The position numbers and the translations under genes are program-made. DNA of 64,000 bases, from NCBI RefSeq assembly GCF_051014685.1, contig NW_027478420.1, positions 620,001 through 684,000 on the forward strand. Direction: 5' to 3'. This DNA comes from Ptiloglossa arizonensis (Eukaryota > Arthropoda > Insecta > Hymenoptera > Colletidae). The notes under the pieces were generated by a model that was given only the letters and a program-made list of their open reading frames with translations, had not been told where the DNA came from and did not search any database. Position 1 is the stretch's first letter; every line of letters starts with the position of its first letter. Positions 1 through 14,779 of the stretch are shown here, piece after piece.

Positions 1-476
1 TAACGTATAACGTATGACGTATCACGTATAAGGTATGATCTATAACGCATAACGTATAGCGTATAACGCATAACGAATAACGTATAACGTATAACGTATA
101 ACGTATAACGTATAACGTATAACGTATAACGTATAACGTTTAACGTATATCGTATAACGTATAACGTATAACGTATAACGTATAACGTATAACGTATAAC
201 GTATAACGTATAACGTATAACGTATAACGTATAACGTATAACGTATAACGTACAACGTATCACGTATAACGTATATCCTATAACACATAACGTATATCCT
301 ATAACGCATAACGTATAGCGTACAACGCATAACGTATACCGTATAACGTATAACGTATAACGTATAACGTATAACGTATAACGTATAACGTATAACGTAT
401 AACGTATAACGTATAACGTATACCGTATAACGTATAACGTATATCGTATAACGTATAACGTATAACGTATAACGTA

Positions 477-483
477 TAAAGAA
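477..483 (+). repeat. Diagnostic cassette E: TAAAGAA then TAACGAA-TCACGTA (12 sites)
   Basis: A doubly changed unit TAAAGAA, two canonical units, then TAACGAA and TCACGTA. Sites of TAAAGAA: 477, 3270, 6952, 10508, 13301, 15205, 20644, 27609, 28204, 44785, 46465, 49307. None is seen after 49.4 kb. Confidence 0.87.
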
Positions 484-1120
484 TAACGTATAACGTATAA
501 CGAATCACGTATAAAGTATAACGTATAACGTATAACGTATAACGCATAACGTATAACGCATAACGTACAACGTATAACGTATATCCTATAACGCATAACG
601 TATAGCGTACAACGCATAACGTATACCGTATAACGTATAACGTATAACGTATAACGTATAACGTATAACGTATAACGTATAACGTATAACGTATAACGTA
701 TAACGTATAACGTATAACGTATAACGTATAACGTATAACGTATAACGTATAACGTATAACGTATAACGTACAACGTATCACGTATAACGTATATCCTATA
801 ACGCATAACGTATATCCTATAACGCATAACGTATAGCGTACAACGCATAACGTATACCGTATAACGTATAACGTATAACGTATAACGTATAACGTATAAC
901 GTATAACGTATAACGTATAACGTATAACGTATAACGTATAACGTATAACGTATAACGAATAACGTATAACGTATAACGTATAACGTATAACGTATAACGT
1001 ATAACGTATAACGTATAACGTATAACGTATAACGTATAACGTATAACGCATAACGTATAACGCATATCGTATAACGTATAACGTGTAACGTACAACGTAT
1101 AGCGTATAACGTATAACGTA

Positions 1121-1134
1121 TTACATATTACATA
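1121..1134 (+). repeat. Diagnostic cassette C: paired TTACATA units (about 34 sites)
   Basis: First of a family of paired TTACATA units flanked by TAGCGTA upstream and by CAACGTA, TAACATA, TAACGTC and TAACGTT downstream. Sites: 1121, 4236, 5776, 7596, 11152, 14253, 16185, 17830, 18992, 19657, 22121, 22730, 23339, 23955, 25040, 29408, 32124, 32746, 33894, 34412 (second unit TTACTTA), 36715, 38087, 38472, 38836, 47557, 50392, 51014, 52162, 52722, 53114, 55403, 56803, 57188, 57552. None is seen after 57.6 kb. At 36715, 38472, 55403 and 57188 a third unit (TTACGTA) follows. Confidence 0.88.
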
Positions 1135-2037
1135 TAACGTATAACGTACAACGTATAACGTATAACATATAACGTCTAACGTTTAACGTATAACGTACAA
1201 CGTATAACGTATAACGTATAACGTATAACGTATAACGTATCACGTATAACGTATAACGTATAACGTATAACGTATAACGTATAACGTATAACGTATAACG
1301 TGTAACGTATAACGTATGACGTATAACGTATTACGTATTACGTATAACCTATAACGTCTAACGTATAACGTATAACGTATAACGTGTAACGTATAACGTA
1401 TAACGAATAACGTATAACGTATAACGTATAAAGTATAACGTATAACGTATAACGTATAACGTATAACGTATAACGTATAACGTTAAACGTATAACGTATA
1501 GCGTATAACGTATAACGTATAACGTATAACGTATAACGTATAACGTATAACGTATAACGTATAACGTATAACGTATAACGCATAACGTATAACGCATAAC
1601 GTATAACGTATAACGTATAACGTATAACGTATAACGCATAACGTATAACGTATAACATATAACGTATAACGTATAACGTATAACGTATAACGTATAACGT
1701 ATAACGTATAACGTACAACGTATAACGTTTAACGTATATCGTATAACGTATAACGTATAACGTATAACGTTTAACGTATAACGTATAACGTATAACGTAT
1801 AACGTATAACGTATAATGTATAACGTATAACGTATAACGTATAACGTATAACGTATAACGTATAACGTATAACGTATAACGTATGACGTATCACGTATAA
1901 GATATGACCTATAACGTATACCGTATAACGTATAACGTATAACGTATAACGTATAACGTATAGCGTATTACGTATAACCTATAACGTCTAACGTATAGCG
2001 TATAACGTATATCGTATAACGTATAACGTGTTACGTA

Positions 2038-2051
2038 TAATGTATTATGTA
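2038..2051 (+). repeat. Diagnostic cassette D: TAATGTA-TTATGTA (15 sites)
   Basis: TAATGTA followed by TTATGTA, then TAACCTA, TAACGTC and TAATGTA. Sites: 2038, 8513, 12069, 26482, 26888, 27385, 30640, 31039, 42370, 42783, 43854, 45534, 47837, 48376, 60504. Three pairs sit about 400 bp apart (26482/26888, 30640/31039, 42370/42783). A TTACATA unit followed by TATCGTA lies about 100 bp downstream in most copies. Confidence 0.88.
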
Positions 2052-3822
2052 TAACCTATAACGTCTAATGTATAACGTATAACGTATATCGTATAACGTA
2101 TAATGTATAACGTATAACGCATAACGTATTACATATAACGTATATCGTATAACGTATAACGTATAACGTATAACGTATAACGTATAACGTATAACGTATA
2201 ACGTATAACGTATAACGTATAACGTATAACGTATAACGTATAACGCATAACGTATAACGCATAACGTACAACGTATAACGTATAGCGTATAACGTATAAC
2301 GTATAACGTACAACGTATAACGTCTAACGTTTAACGCATAACGTACAACGAATAACGTATAACGTATAACGTATAACGTATAGCGTATAACGTATAACGT
2401 ATAACGTACAACGTATCACGTATAACGTATATCCTATAACGCATAACGTATATCCTATAACGCATAACGTATAGCGTACAACGCATAACGTATACCGTAT
2501 AACGTATAACGTATAACGTATAACGTATAACGTATAACGTATAACGCATAACGTATAACGTATAACGTATAACGTATAACGTATAATGTATAACGTATAA
2601 CGTATAACGTATAACGTATAACGTATAACGTATAACGTATAACGTATAACGTATAACGTATAACGTATAACGTACAACGTATAACGTATAACGTATATCG
2701 TATAACGTATAACGTATAACGTATAACGTTTAACGTATATCGTATAACGTATAACGTATAACGTATAACGTATAACGTATAACGTATAACGTATAACGTA
2801 TAACGTATAACGTATAACGTATAACGTACAACGTATCACGTATAACGTATATCCTATAACGCATAACGTATATCCTATAACGCATAACGTATAGCGTACA
2901 ACGCATAACGTATACCGTATAACGTATAACGTATAACGTATAACGTATAACGTATAACGTATAACGTATAACGTATAACGCATAACGTATAACGCATAAC
3001 GTATAACGTATAACGCATAACGTATAACGCATAACGTATAACGTATAACGTATAACGTATAACGTATAACGTATAACGTATAACGTATAACGTATAACGT
3101 ATAACGTATAACGTATAACGTATAACGTATAACGTATAACGTATAACGTATAAAGTATAACGTATAACGTATAACGTACAACGTATAACGTATAACGTAT
3201 ATCGTATAACGTATAACGTATAACGTATAACGTTTAACGTATATCGTATAACGTATAACGTATAACGTATAAAGAATAACGTATAACGTATAACGAATCA
3301 CGTATAACGTATAACGTATAACGTATAACGTATAACGCATAACGTATAACGCATAACGTACAACGTATAACGTATAGCGTATAACGTATAACGTATAACG
3401 TACAGCGTATAACGTATAACGTATAACGTATAACGTATAACGTATAACGTATAACGTATAACGCATAACGTATAACGTATAACGTATGACGTATCACGTA
3501 TAAGGTATGATCTATAACGCATAACGTATAGCGTATAACGCATAACGAATAACGTATAACGTATAACGTATAACGTATAACGTATAACGTATAACGTATA
3601 ACGTATAACGTATAACGTATAACGTATAACGTATAACGTATAACGTATAACGTATAACGTATAACGTATAACGTATAACGTATAACGTATAACGTATAAC
3701 GCATAACGTATAACGTATAACGTATAACGTATAACGTATAACGTATAACGTATAACGTATAACGTATAACGTATAACGTATAACGTATAACGTATAACGT
3801 ATAACGTATAACGTATAACGTA

Positions 3823-3829
3823 TATCCTT
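3823..3829 (+). repeat. Left-domain marker TATCCTT (5 sites)
   Basis: TATCCTT, a triple change from the canonical unit, occurs at 3823, 5349, 13840, 15758 and 17410 only, always followed by TAACGCA. Elsewhere the slot holds TATCCTA. It dates the 1.5-1.65 kb repeats of the left domain as one lineage. Confidence 0.83.
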
Positions 3830-4578
3830 TAACGCATAACGTATAACGTATAACGTATATCGTATAACGTATAACGTATAACGTATAACGTATAACGTAT
3901 AACGTATAACGTATAACGTATAACGTATAACGTATAACGTATAACGTATAACGTATAACGTATAACGAATAACGTATAACGTATAACGTATAAAGTATAA
4001 CGTATAACGTATAACGTATAACGTATAACGTATAACGTATAACGCATAACGTATAACGCATAACGTATAACGTATAACGTATAACGTATAACGTATGACG
4101 TATAACGTATAACGTATAACGTATAACGTATAACGTATAACGTATAACGTATAACGTATAACGCATAACGTATAACGCATATCGTATAACGTATAACGTG
4201 TAACGTATAACGTATAGCGTATAACGTATAACGTATTACATATTACATATAACGTATAACGTACAACGTATAACGTATAACATATAACGTCTAACGTTTA
4301 ACGTATAACGTACAACGTATAACGTATAACGTATAACGTATAACGTATAACGTATAACGTATCACGTATAACGTATAACGTATAACGTATAACGTATAAC
4401 GTATAACGTGTAACGTATAACGTGTAACGTATAACGTATAACGTATAACGTATAACGTAAAACGTATAACGAATAACGTATAACGTATAACGTATAAAGT
4501 ATAACGTATAACGTATAACGTATAACGTATAACGTATAGCGTACAACGCATAACGTATACCGTATAACGTATAACGTA

Positions 4579-4585
4579 ACACGTA
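4579..4585 (+). repeat. Left-domain marker ACACGTA (6 sites)
   Basis: ACACGTA, one base from TCACGTA, sits just before TAAGGTA at 4579, 6119, 9304, 14596, 16528 and 18173. In the equivalent place further right (for example about 24,318, 29,763, 33,102 and 51,370) the unit is TCACGTA. This marks a change private to the left 18 kb. Confidence 0.83.
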
Positions 4586-5329
4586 TAAGGTATGACCTAT
4601 AACGCATAACGTATACCGTATAACGCATAACGTATAACGTATAACGTATAACGTATAACGTATGACGTATAACGTATAACGTATAACGTATAACGTATAA
4701 CGTATAACGTATAACGTATAACGTATAACGAATAACGTATAACGTATAACGTATAACGTATAACGTATAACGTATAACGTATAACGTATAACGTATAACG
4801 TATAACGTATAACGCATAACGTATAACGTATAACGTATGACGTATCACGTATAAGGTATGATCTATAACGCATAACGTATAGCGTATAACGCATAACGAA
4901 TAACGTATAACGTATAACGTATAACGTATAACGTATAACGCATAACGTATAACGCATAACGTATAACGCATATCGTGTAACGTATAACGTGTAACGTATA
5001 ACGTATAACGTATAACGTATAACGTATAACGTATAACGTATAAGGTATAACGTATAACGTATAACGTATAACGTATAACGTATAACGTATAACGTGTAAC
5101 GTATAACGTATAACGTATAACGTATAACGTATAACGTACAACGTATAACGTATAACGTATATCGTATAACGTATAACGTATAACGTATAACGTATAACGT
5201 ATAACGTATAACGTATAACGCATAACGTATAACGCATATCGTATAACGTATAACGTATAACGTATAACGTATAACGTATAACGTATAACGTATAACGTAT
5301 AACGTATAACGTATAACGTATAACGTATA

Positions 5330-6120
5330 ACGTATAACGTATAACGTATATCCTTTAACGCATAACGTATAACGTATAACGTATATCGTATAACGTATAA
5401 CGTATAACGTATAACGTATAACGTATAACGTATAACGTATAACGTATAACGTATAACGTATAACGTATAACGTATAACGTATAACGTATAACGTATAACG
5501 TATAACGAATAACGTATAACGTATAACGTATAAAGTATAACGTATAACGTATAACGTATAACGTATAACGTATAACGTATAACGCATAACGTATAACGCA
5601 TAACGTATAACGTATAACGTATAACGTATAACGTATGACGTATAACGTATAACGTATAACGTATAACGTATAACGTATAACGTATAACGTATAACGTATA
5701 ACGCATAACGTATAACGCATATCGTATAACGTATAACGTGTAACGTATAACGTATAGCGTATAACGTATAACGTATTACATATTACATATAACGTATAAC
5801 GTACAACGTATAACGTATAACATATAACGTCTAACGTTTAACGTATAACGTACAACGTATAACGTATAACGTATAACGTATAACGTATAACGTATAACGT
5901 ATCACGTATAACGTATAACGTATAACGTATAACGTATAACGTATAACGTATAACGTATAACGTGTAACGTATAACGTATAACGTATAACGTATAACGTAT
6001 AACGTATAACGAATAACGTATAACGTATAACGTATAAAGTATAACGTATAACGTATAACGTATAACGTATAACGTATAGCGTACAACGCATAACGTATAC
6101 CGTATAACGTATAACGTAAC
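5330..6120 (+). repeat. Local repeat of about 3.80-4.58 kb (offset 1,526-1,540)
   Basis: TATCCTT 3823 to 5349 (1,526), TTACATATTACATA 4236 to 5776 and ACACGTA 4579 to 6119 (both 1,540). This gives a shorter tandem-like period inside the left domain. It is mirrored at 15,758-16,528 versus 17,410-18,173 (1,652-1,645), so the arrangement existed before the larger blocks were copied, or arose twice. Confidence 0.8.
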
Positions 6121-6574
6121 ACGTATAAGGTATGACCTATAACGCATAACGTATACCGTATAACGCATAACGTATAACGTATAACGTATAACGTATAACG
6201 TATAACGTATAACGTATAACGTATAACGCATAACGTATAACGCATAACGTATAACGTATAACGTATAACGTATAACGTATAACGCATAACGTATAACGTA
6301 TAACATATAACGTATAACGTATAACGTATAACGTATAACGTATAACGTATAACGTATAACGTACAACGTATAACGTTTAACGTATATCGTATAACGTATA
6401 ACGTATAACGTATAACGTTTAACGTATAACGTATAACGTATAACGTATAACGTATAACGTATAATGTATAACGTATAACGTATAACGTATAACGTATAAC
6501 GTATAACGTATAACGTATAACGTATAACGTATGACGTATCACGTATAAGATATGACCTATAACGTATACCGTAT

Positions 6575-9155
6575 AACGTATAACGTATAACGTATAACGT
6601 ATAACGTATAACGTTTAACGTATATCGTATAACGTATAACGTATAACGTATAACGTATAACGTATAACGTATAACGTATAACGTATAACGTATAACGTAT
6701 AACGTATAACGTATAACGTATAACGTACAACGTATCACGTATAACGTATATCCTATAACACATAACGTATATCCTATAACGCATAACGTATAGCGTACAA
6801 CGCATAACGTATACCGTATAACGTATAACGTATAACGTATAACGTATAACGTATAACGTATAACGTATAACGTATAACGTATAACGTATAACGTATACCG
6901 TATAACGTATAACGTATATCGTATAACGTATAACGTATAACGTATAACGTATAAAGAATAACGTATAACGTATAACGAATCACGTATAAAGTATAACGTA
7001 TAACGTATAACGTATAACGCATAACGTATAACGCATAACGTACAACGTATAACGTATATCCTATAACGCATAACGTATAGCGTACAACGCATAACGTATA
7101 CCGTATAACGTATAACGTATAACGTATAACGTATAACGTATAACGTATAACGTATAACGTATAACGTATAACGTATAACGTATAACGTATAACGTATAAC
7201 GTATAACGTATAACGTATAACGTATAACGTATAACGTATAACGTACAACGTATCACGTATAACGTATATCCTATAACGCATAACGTATATCCTATAACGC
7301 ATAACGTATAGCGTACAACGCATAACGTATACCGTATAACGTATAACGTATAACGTATAACGTATAACGTATAACGTATAACGTATAACGTATAACGTAT
7401 AACGTATAACGTATAACGTATAACGTATAACGAATAACGTATAACGTATAACGTATAACGTATAACGTATAACGTATAACGTATAACGTATAACGTACAA
7501 CGTATAACGTATAACGTATAACGCATAACGTATAACGCATATCGTATAACGTATAACGTGTAACGTACAACGTATAGCGTATAACGTATAACGTATTACA
7601 TATTACATATAACGTATAACGTACAACGTATAACGTATAACATATAACGTCTAACGTTTAACGTATAACGTACAACGTATAACGTATAACGTATAACGTA
7701 TAACGTATAACGTATCACGTATAACGTATAACGTATAACGTATAACGTATAACGTATAACGTATAACGTATAACGTGTAACGTATAACGTATGACGTATA
7801 ACGTATTACGTATTACGTATAACCTATAACGTCTAACGTATAACGTATAACGTATAACGTGTAACGTATAACGTATAACGAATAACGTATAACGTATAAC
7901 GTATAAAGTATAACGTATAACGTATAACGTATAACGTATAACGTATAACGTATAACGTTAAACGTATAACGTATAGCGTATAACGTATAACGTATAACGT
8001 ATAACGTATAACGTATAACGTATAACGTATAACGTATAACGTATAACGTATAACGCATAACGTATAACGCATAACGTATAACGTATAACGTATAACGTAT
8101 AACGTATAACGCATAACGTATAACGTATAACATATAACGTATAACGTATAACGTATAACGTATAACGTATAACGTATAACGTATAACGTACAACGTATAA
8201 CGTTTAACGTATATCGTATAACGTATAACGTATAACGTATAACGTTTAACGTATAACGTATAACGTATAACGTATAACGTATAACGTATAATGTATAACG
8301 TATAACGTATAACGTATAACGTATAACGTATAACGTATAACGTATAACGTATAACGTATGACGTATCACGTATAAGATATGACCTATAACGTATACCGTA
8401 TAACGTATAACGTATAACGTATAACGTATAACGTATAGCGTATTACGTATAACCTATAACGTCTAACGTATAGCGTATAACGTATATCGTATAACGTATA
8501 ACGTGTTACGTATAATGTATTATGTATAACCTATAACGTCTAATGTATAACGTATAACGTATATCGTATAACGTATAATGTATAACGTATAACGCATAAC
8601 GTATTACATATAACGTATATCGTATAACGTATAACGTATAACGTATAACGTATAACGTATAACGTATAACGTATAACGTATAACGTATAACGTATAACGT
8701 ATAACGTATAACGTATAACGCATAACGTATAACGCATAACGTACAACGTATAACGTATAGCGTATAACGTATAACGTATAACGTACAACGTATAACGTCT
8801 AACGTTTAACGCATAACGTACAACGAATAACGTATAACGTATAACGTATAACGTATAGCGTATAACGTATAACGTATAACGTACAACGTATCACGTATAA
8901 CGTATATCCTATAACGCATAACGTATATCCTATAACGCATAACGTATAGCGTACAACGCATAACGTATACCGTATAACGTATAACGTATAACGTATAACG
9001 TATAACGTATAACGTATAACGCATAACGTATAACGTATAACGTATAACGTATAACGTATAATGTATAACGTATAACGTATAACGTATAACGTATAACGTA
9101 TAACGTATAACGTATAACGTATAACGTATAACGTATAACGTATAACGTACAACGT
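6575..9155 (+). repeat. Left-domain segmental repeat, copy 2 (offset 6,475)
   Basis: Matches about 100-2,680 at a constant offset of 6,475 bp (925 heptamers): TAAAGAA 477 to 6952, TTACATATTACATA 1121 to 7596, TAATGTATTATGTA 2038 to 8513. The constant offset over 2.6 kb means no net unit gain or loss. At least one substitution separates the copies (an extra CAACGTA near 7,495). The match stops near 9,155, where copy 1 has TATCGTA and this copy switches to a different source. Confidence 0.88.
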
Positions 9156-9159
9156 ATAA

Positions 9160-9865
9160 CGTATAACGTATAACGTATAACGTAAAACGTATAACGAATA
9201 ACGTATAACGTATAACGTATAAAGTATAACGTATAACGTATAACGTATAACGTATAACGTATAGCGTACAACGCATAACGTATACCGTATAACGTATAAC
9301 GTAACACGTATAAGGTATGACCTATAACGCATAACGTATACCGTATAACGCATAACGTATAACGTATAACGTATAACGTATAACGTATGACGTATAACGT
9401 ATAACGTATAACGTATAACGTATAACGTATAACGTATAACGTATAACGTATAACGAATAACGTATAACGTATAACGTATAACGTATAACGTATAACGTAT
9501 AACGTATAACGTATAACGTATAACGTATAACGTATAACGCATAACGTATAACGTATAACGTATGACGTATCACGTATAAGGTATGATCTATAACGCATAA
9601 CGTATAGCGTATAACGCATAACGAATAACGTATAACGTATAACGTATAACGTATAACGTATAACGCATAACGTATAACGCATAACGTATAACGCATATCG
9701 TGTAACGTATAACGTGTAACGTATAACGTATAACGTATAACGTATAACGTATAACGTATAACGTATAAGGTATAACGTATAACGTATAACGTATAACGTA
9801 TAACGTATAACGTATAACGTATAACGTATAACGTATAACGTATAACGTATAACGTATAACGTACA
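9160..9865 (+). repeat. Block copied from about 4.44-5.14 kb (offset 4,725)
   Basis: Just after the 6,475-offset block ends, the variants match 4,456 onward at offset 4,725: AAACGTA context 4456 to 9181, ACACGTA 4579 to 9304, CAACGTA context 5135 to 9860. Past 9,865 a 56-bp (8-unit) segment holding the CAACGTA unit is repeated relative to the source. The window therefore shows a direct junction between two duplicated blocks near 9,155-9,180. Confidence 0.8.
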
Positions 9866-10094
9866 ACGTATAACGTATAACGTATAACGTATAACGTATA
9901 ACGTATAACGTATAACGTACAACGTATAACGTATAACGTATAACGTATATCGTATAACGTATAACGTATAACGTATAACGTTTAACGTATATCGTATAAC
10001 GTATAACGTATAACGTATAACGTATAACGTATAACGCATAACGTATAACGTATAACGTATGACGTATCACGTATAAGGTATGATCTATAACGCA

Positions 10095-13000
10095 TAACCT
10101 ATAGCGTATAACGCATAACGAATAACGTATAACGTATAACGTATAACGTATAACGTATAACGTATAACGTATAACGTATAACGTTTAACGTATATCGTAT
10201 AACGTATAACGTATAACGTATAACGTATAACGTATAACGTATAACGTATAACGTATAACGTATAACGTATAACGTATAACGTATAACGTATAACGTACAA
10301 CGTATCACGTATAACGTATATCCTATAACACATAACGTATAGCGTACAACGCATAACGTATACCGTATAACGTATAACGTATAACGTATAACGTATAACG
10401 TATAACGTATAACGTATAACGTATAACGTATAACGTATAACGTATAACGTATACCGTATAACGTATAACGTATATCGTATAACGTATAACGTATAACGTA
10501 TAACGTATAAAGAATAACGTATAACGTATAACGAATCACGTATAAAGTATAACGTATAACGTATAACGTATAACGCATAACGTATAACGCATAACGTACA
10601 ACGTATAACGTATATCCTATAACGCATAACGTATAGCGTACAACGCATAACGTATACCGTATAACGTATAACGTATAACGTATAACGTATAACGTATAAC
10701 GTATAACGTATAACGTATAACGTATAACGTATAACGTATAACGTATAACGTATAACGTATAACGTATAACGTATAACGTATAACGTATAACGTATAACGT
10801 ACAACGTATCACGTATAACGTATATCCTATAACGCATAACGTATATCCTATAACGCATAACGTATAGCGTACAACGCATAACGTATACCGTATAACGTAT
10901 AACGTATAACGTATAACGTATAACGTATAACGTATAACGTATAACGTATAACGTATAACGTATAACGTATAACGTATAACGTATAACGAATAACGTATAA
11001 CGTATAACGTATAACGTATAACGTATAACGTATAACGTATAACGTATAACGTATAACGTATAACGTATAACGTATAACGCATAACGTATAACGCATATCG
11101 TATAACGTATAACGTGTAACGTACAACGTATAGCGTATAACGTATAACGTATTACATATTACATATAACGTATAACGTACAACGTATAACGTATAACATA
11201 TAACGTCTAACGTTTAACGTATAACGTACAACGTATAACGTATAACGTATAACGTATAACGTATAACGTATCACGTATAACGTATAACGTATAACGTATA
11301 ACGTATAACGTATAACGTATAACGTATAACGTGTAACGTATAACGTATGACGTATAACGTATTACGTATTACGTATAACCTATAACGTCTAACGTATAAC
11401 GTATAACGTATAACGTGTAACGTATAACGTATAACGAATAACGTATAACGTATAACGTATAAAGTATAACGTATAACGTATAACGTATAACGTATAACGT
11501 ATAACGTATAACGTTAAACGTATAACGTATAGCGTATAACGTATAACGTATAACGTATAACGTATAACGTATAACGTATAACGTATAACGTATAACGTAT
11601 AACGTATAACGCATAACGTATAACGCATAACGTATAACGTATAACGTATAACGTATAACGTATAACGCATAACGTATAACGTATAACATATAACGTATAA
11701 CGTATAACGTATAACGTATAACGTATAACGTATAACGTATAACGTACAACGTATAACGTTTAACGTATATCGTATAACGTATAACGTATAACGTATAACG
11801 TTTAACGTATAACGTATAACGTATAACGTATAACGTATAACGTATAATGTATAACGTATAACGTATAACGTATAACGTATAACGTATAACGTATAACGTA
11901 TAACGTATAACGTATGACGTATCACGTATAAGATATGACCTATAACGTATACCGTATAACGTATAACGTATAACGTATAACGTATAACGTATAGCGTATT
12001 ACGTATAACCTATAACGTCTAACGTATAGCGTATAACGTATATCGTATAACGTATAACGTGTTACGTATAATGTATTATGTATAACCTATAACGTCTAAT
12101 GTATAACGTATAACGTATATCGTATAACGTATAATGTATAACGTATAACGCATAACGTATTACATATAACGTATATCGTATAACGTATAACGTATAACGT
12201 ATAACGTATAACGTATAACGTATAACGTATAACGTATAACGTATAACGTATAACGTATAACGTATAACGTATAACGCATAACGTATAACGCATAACGTAC
12301 AACGTATAACGTATAGCGTATAACGTATAACGTATAACGTACAACGTATAACGTCTAACGTTTAACGCATAACGTACAACGAATAACGTATAACGTATAA
12401 CGTATAACGTATAGCGTATAACGTATAACGTATAACGTACAACGTATCACGTATAACGTATATCCTATAACGCATAACGTATATCCTATAACGCATAACG
12501 TATAGCGTACAACGCATAACGTATACCGTATAACGTATAACGTATAACGTATAACGTATAACGTATAACGTATAACGCATAACGCATAACGTATAACGTA
12601 TAACGTATAACGTATAATGTATAACGTATAACGTATAACGTATAACGTATAACGTATAACGTATAACGTATAACGTATAACGTATAACGTATAACGTATA
12701 ACGTACAACGTATAACGTATAACGTATATCGTATAACGTATAACGTATAACGTATAACGTTTAACGTATATCGTATAACGTATAACGTATAACGTATAAC
12801 GTATAACGTATAACGTATAACGTATAACGTATAACGTATAACGTATAACGTATAACGTACAACGTATCACGTATAACGTATATCCTATAACGCATAACGT
12901 ATATCCTATAACGCATAACGTATAGCGTACAACGCATAACGTATACCGTATAACGTATAACGTATAACGTATAACGTATAACGTATAACGTATAACGTAT

Positions 13001-14700
13001 AACGTATAACGCATAACGTATAACGCATAACGTATAACGTATAACGCATAACGTATAACGCATAACGTATAACGTATAACGTATAACGTATAACGTATAA
13101 CGTATAACGTATAACGTATAACGTATAACGTATAACGTATAACGTATAACGTATAACGTATAACGTATAACGTATAACGTATAAAGTATAACGTATAACG
13201 TATAACGTACAACGTATAACGTATAACGTATATCGTATAACGTATAACGTATAACGTATAACGTTTAACGTATATCGTATAACGTATAACGTATAACGTA
13301 TAAAGAATAACGTATAACGTATAACGAATCACGTATAACGTATAACGTATAACGTATAACGTATAACGCATAACGTATAACGCATAACGTACAACGTATA
13401 ACGTATAGCGTATAACGTATAACGTATAACGTACAGCGTATAACGTATAACGTATAACGTATAACGTATAACGTATAACGTATAACGTATAACGCATAAC
13501 GTATAACGTATAACGTATGACGTATCACGTATAAGGTATGATCTATAACGCATAACGTATAGCGTATAACGCATAACGAATAACGTATAACGTATAACGT
13601 ATAACGTATAACGTATAACGTATAACGTATAACGTATAACGTATAACGTATAACGTATAACGTATAACGTATAACGTATAACGTATAACGTATAACGTAT
13701 AACGTATAACGTATAACGCATAACGTATAACGTATAACGTATAACGTATAACGTATAACGTATAACGTATAACGTATAACGTATAACGTATAACGTATAA
13801 CGTATAACGTATAACGTATAACGTATAACGTATAACGTATATCCTTTAACGCATAACGTATAACGTATAACGTATATCGTATAACGTATAACGTATAACG
13901 TATAACGTATAACGTATAACGTATAACGTATAACGTATAACGTATAACGTATAACGTATAACGTATAACGTATAACGTATAACGAATAACGTATAACGTA
14001 TAACGTATAAAGTATAACGTATAACGTATAACGTATAACGTATAACGTATAACGTATAACGCATAACGTATAACGCATAACGTATAACGTATAACGTATA
14101 ACGTATAACGTATGACGTATAACGTATAACGTATAACGTATAACGTATAACGTATAACGTATAACGTATAACGTATAACGCATAACGTATAACGCATATC
14201 GTATAACGTATAACGTGTAACGTATAACGTATAGCGTATAACGTATAACGTATTACATATTACATATAACGTATAACGTACAACGTATAACGTATAACAT
14301 ATAACGTCTAACGTTTAACGTATAACGTACAACGTATAACGTATAACGTATAACGTATAACGTATAACGTATAACGTATCACGTATAACGTATAACGTAT
14401 AACGTATAACGTATAACGTATAACGTGTAACGTATAACGTGTAACGTATAACGTATAACGTATAACGTATAACGTAAAACGTATAACGAATAACGTATAA
14501 CGTATAACGTATAAAGTATAACGTATAACGTATAACGTATAACGTATAACGTATAGCGTACAACGCATAACGTATACCGTATAACGTATAACGTAACACG
14601 TATAAGGTATGACCTATAACGCATAACGTATACCGTATAACGCATAACGTATAACGTATAACGTATAACGTATAACGTATGACGTATAACGTATAACGTA
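10095..14700 (+). repeat. Left-domain segmental repeat, copy 3 (offset 10,031 then 10,017)
   Basis: Matches copy 1 over about 4.6 kb: TAAAGAA 477 to 10508, TTACATATTACATA 1121 to 11152, TAATGTATTATGTA 2038 to 12069, TAAAGAA 3270 to 13301 (all offset 10,031), then TATCCTT 3823 to 13840, TTACATATTACATA 4236 to 14253, ACACGTA 4579 to 14596 (offset 10,017). The 14-bp change is two whole heptamers. A second 14-bp difference lies near 10,335, where one TATCCTA repeat of the source is missing. A substitution to TAACGCA separates the copies near 12,577. Confidence 0.88.
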
Positions 14701-14779
14701 TAACGTATAACGTATCACGTATAACGTATAACGCATAACGTATAACGTATAACGTATGACGTATCACGTATAAGGTATG

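Larger units (their letters stand above)
60..4683 (+). repeat. Left-domain segmental repeat, copy 1
   Basis: Reference copy for the left third. Diagnostic variants in order: TAAAGAA at 477, TTACATATTACATA at 1121, TAATGTATTATGTA at 2038, TAAAGAA at 3270, TATCCTT at 3823, TTACATATTACATA at 4236, ACACGTA at 4579. These recur in the same order and almost the same spacing in the blocks near 6.6 kb, 10.1 kb and 15.2 kb. No gene is present. Confidence 0.85.
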
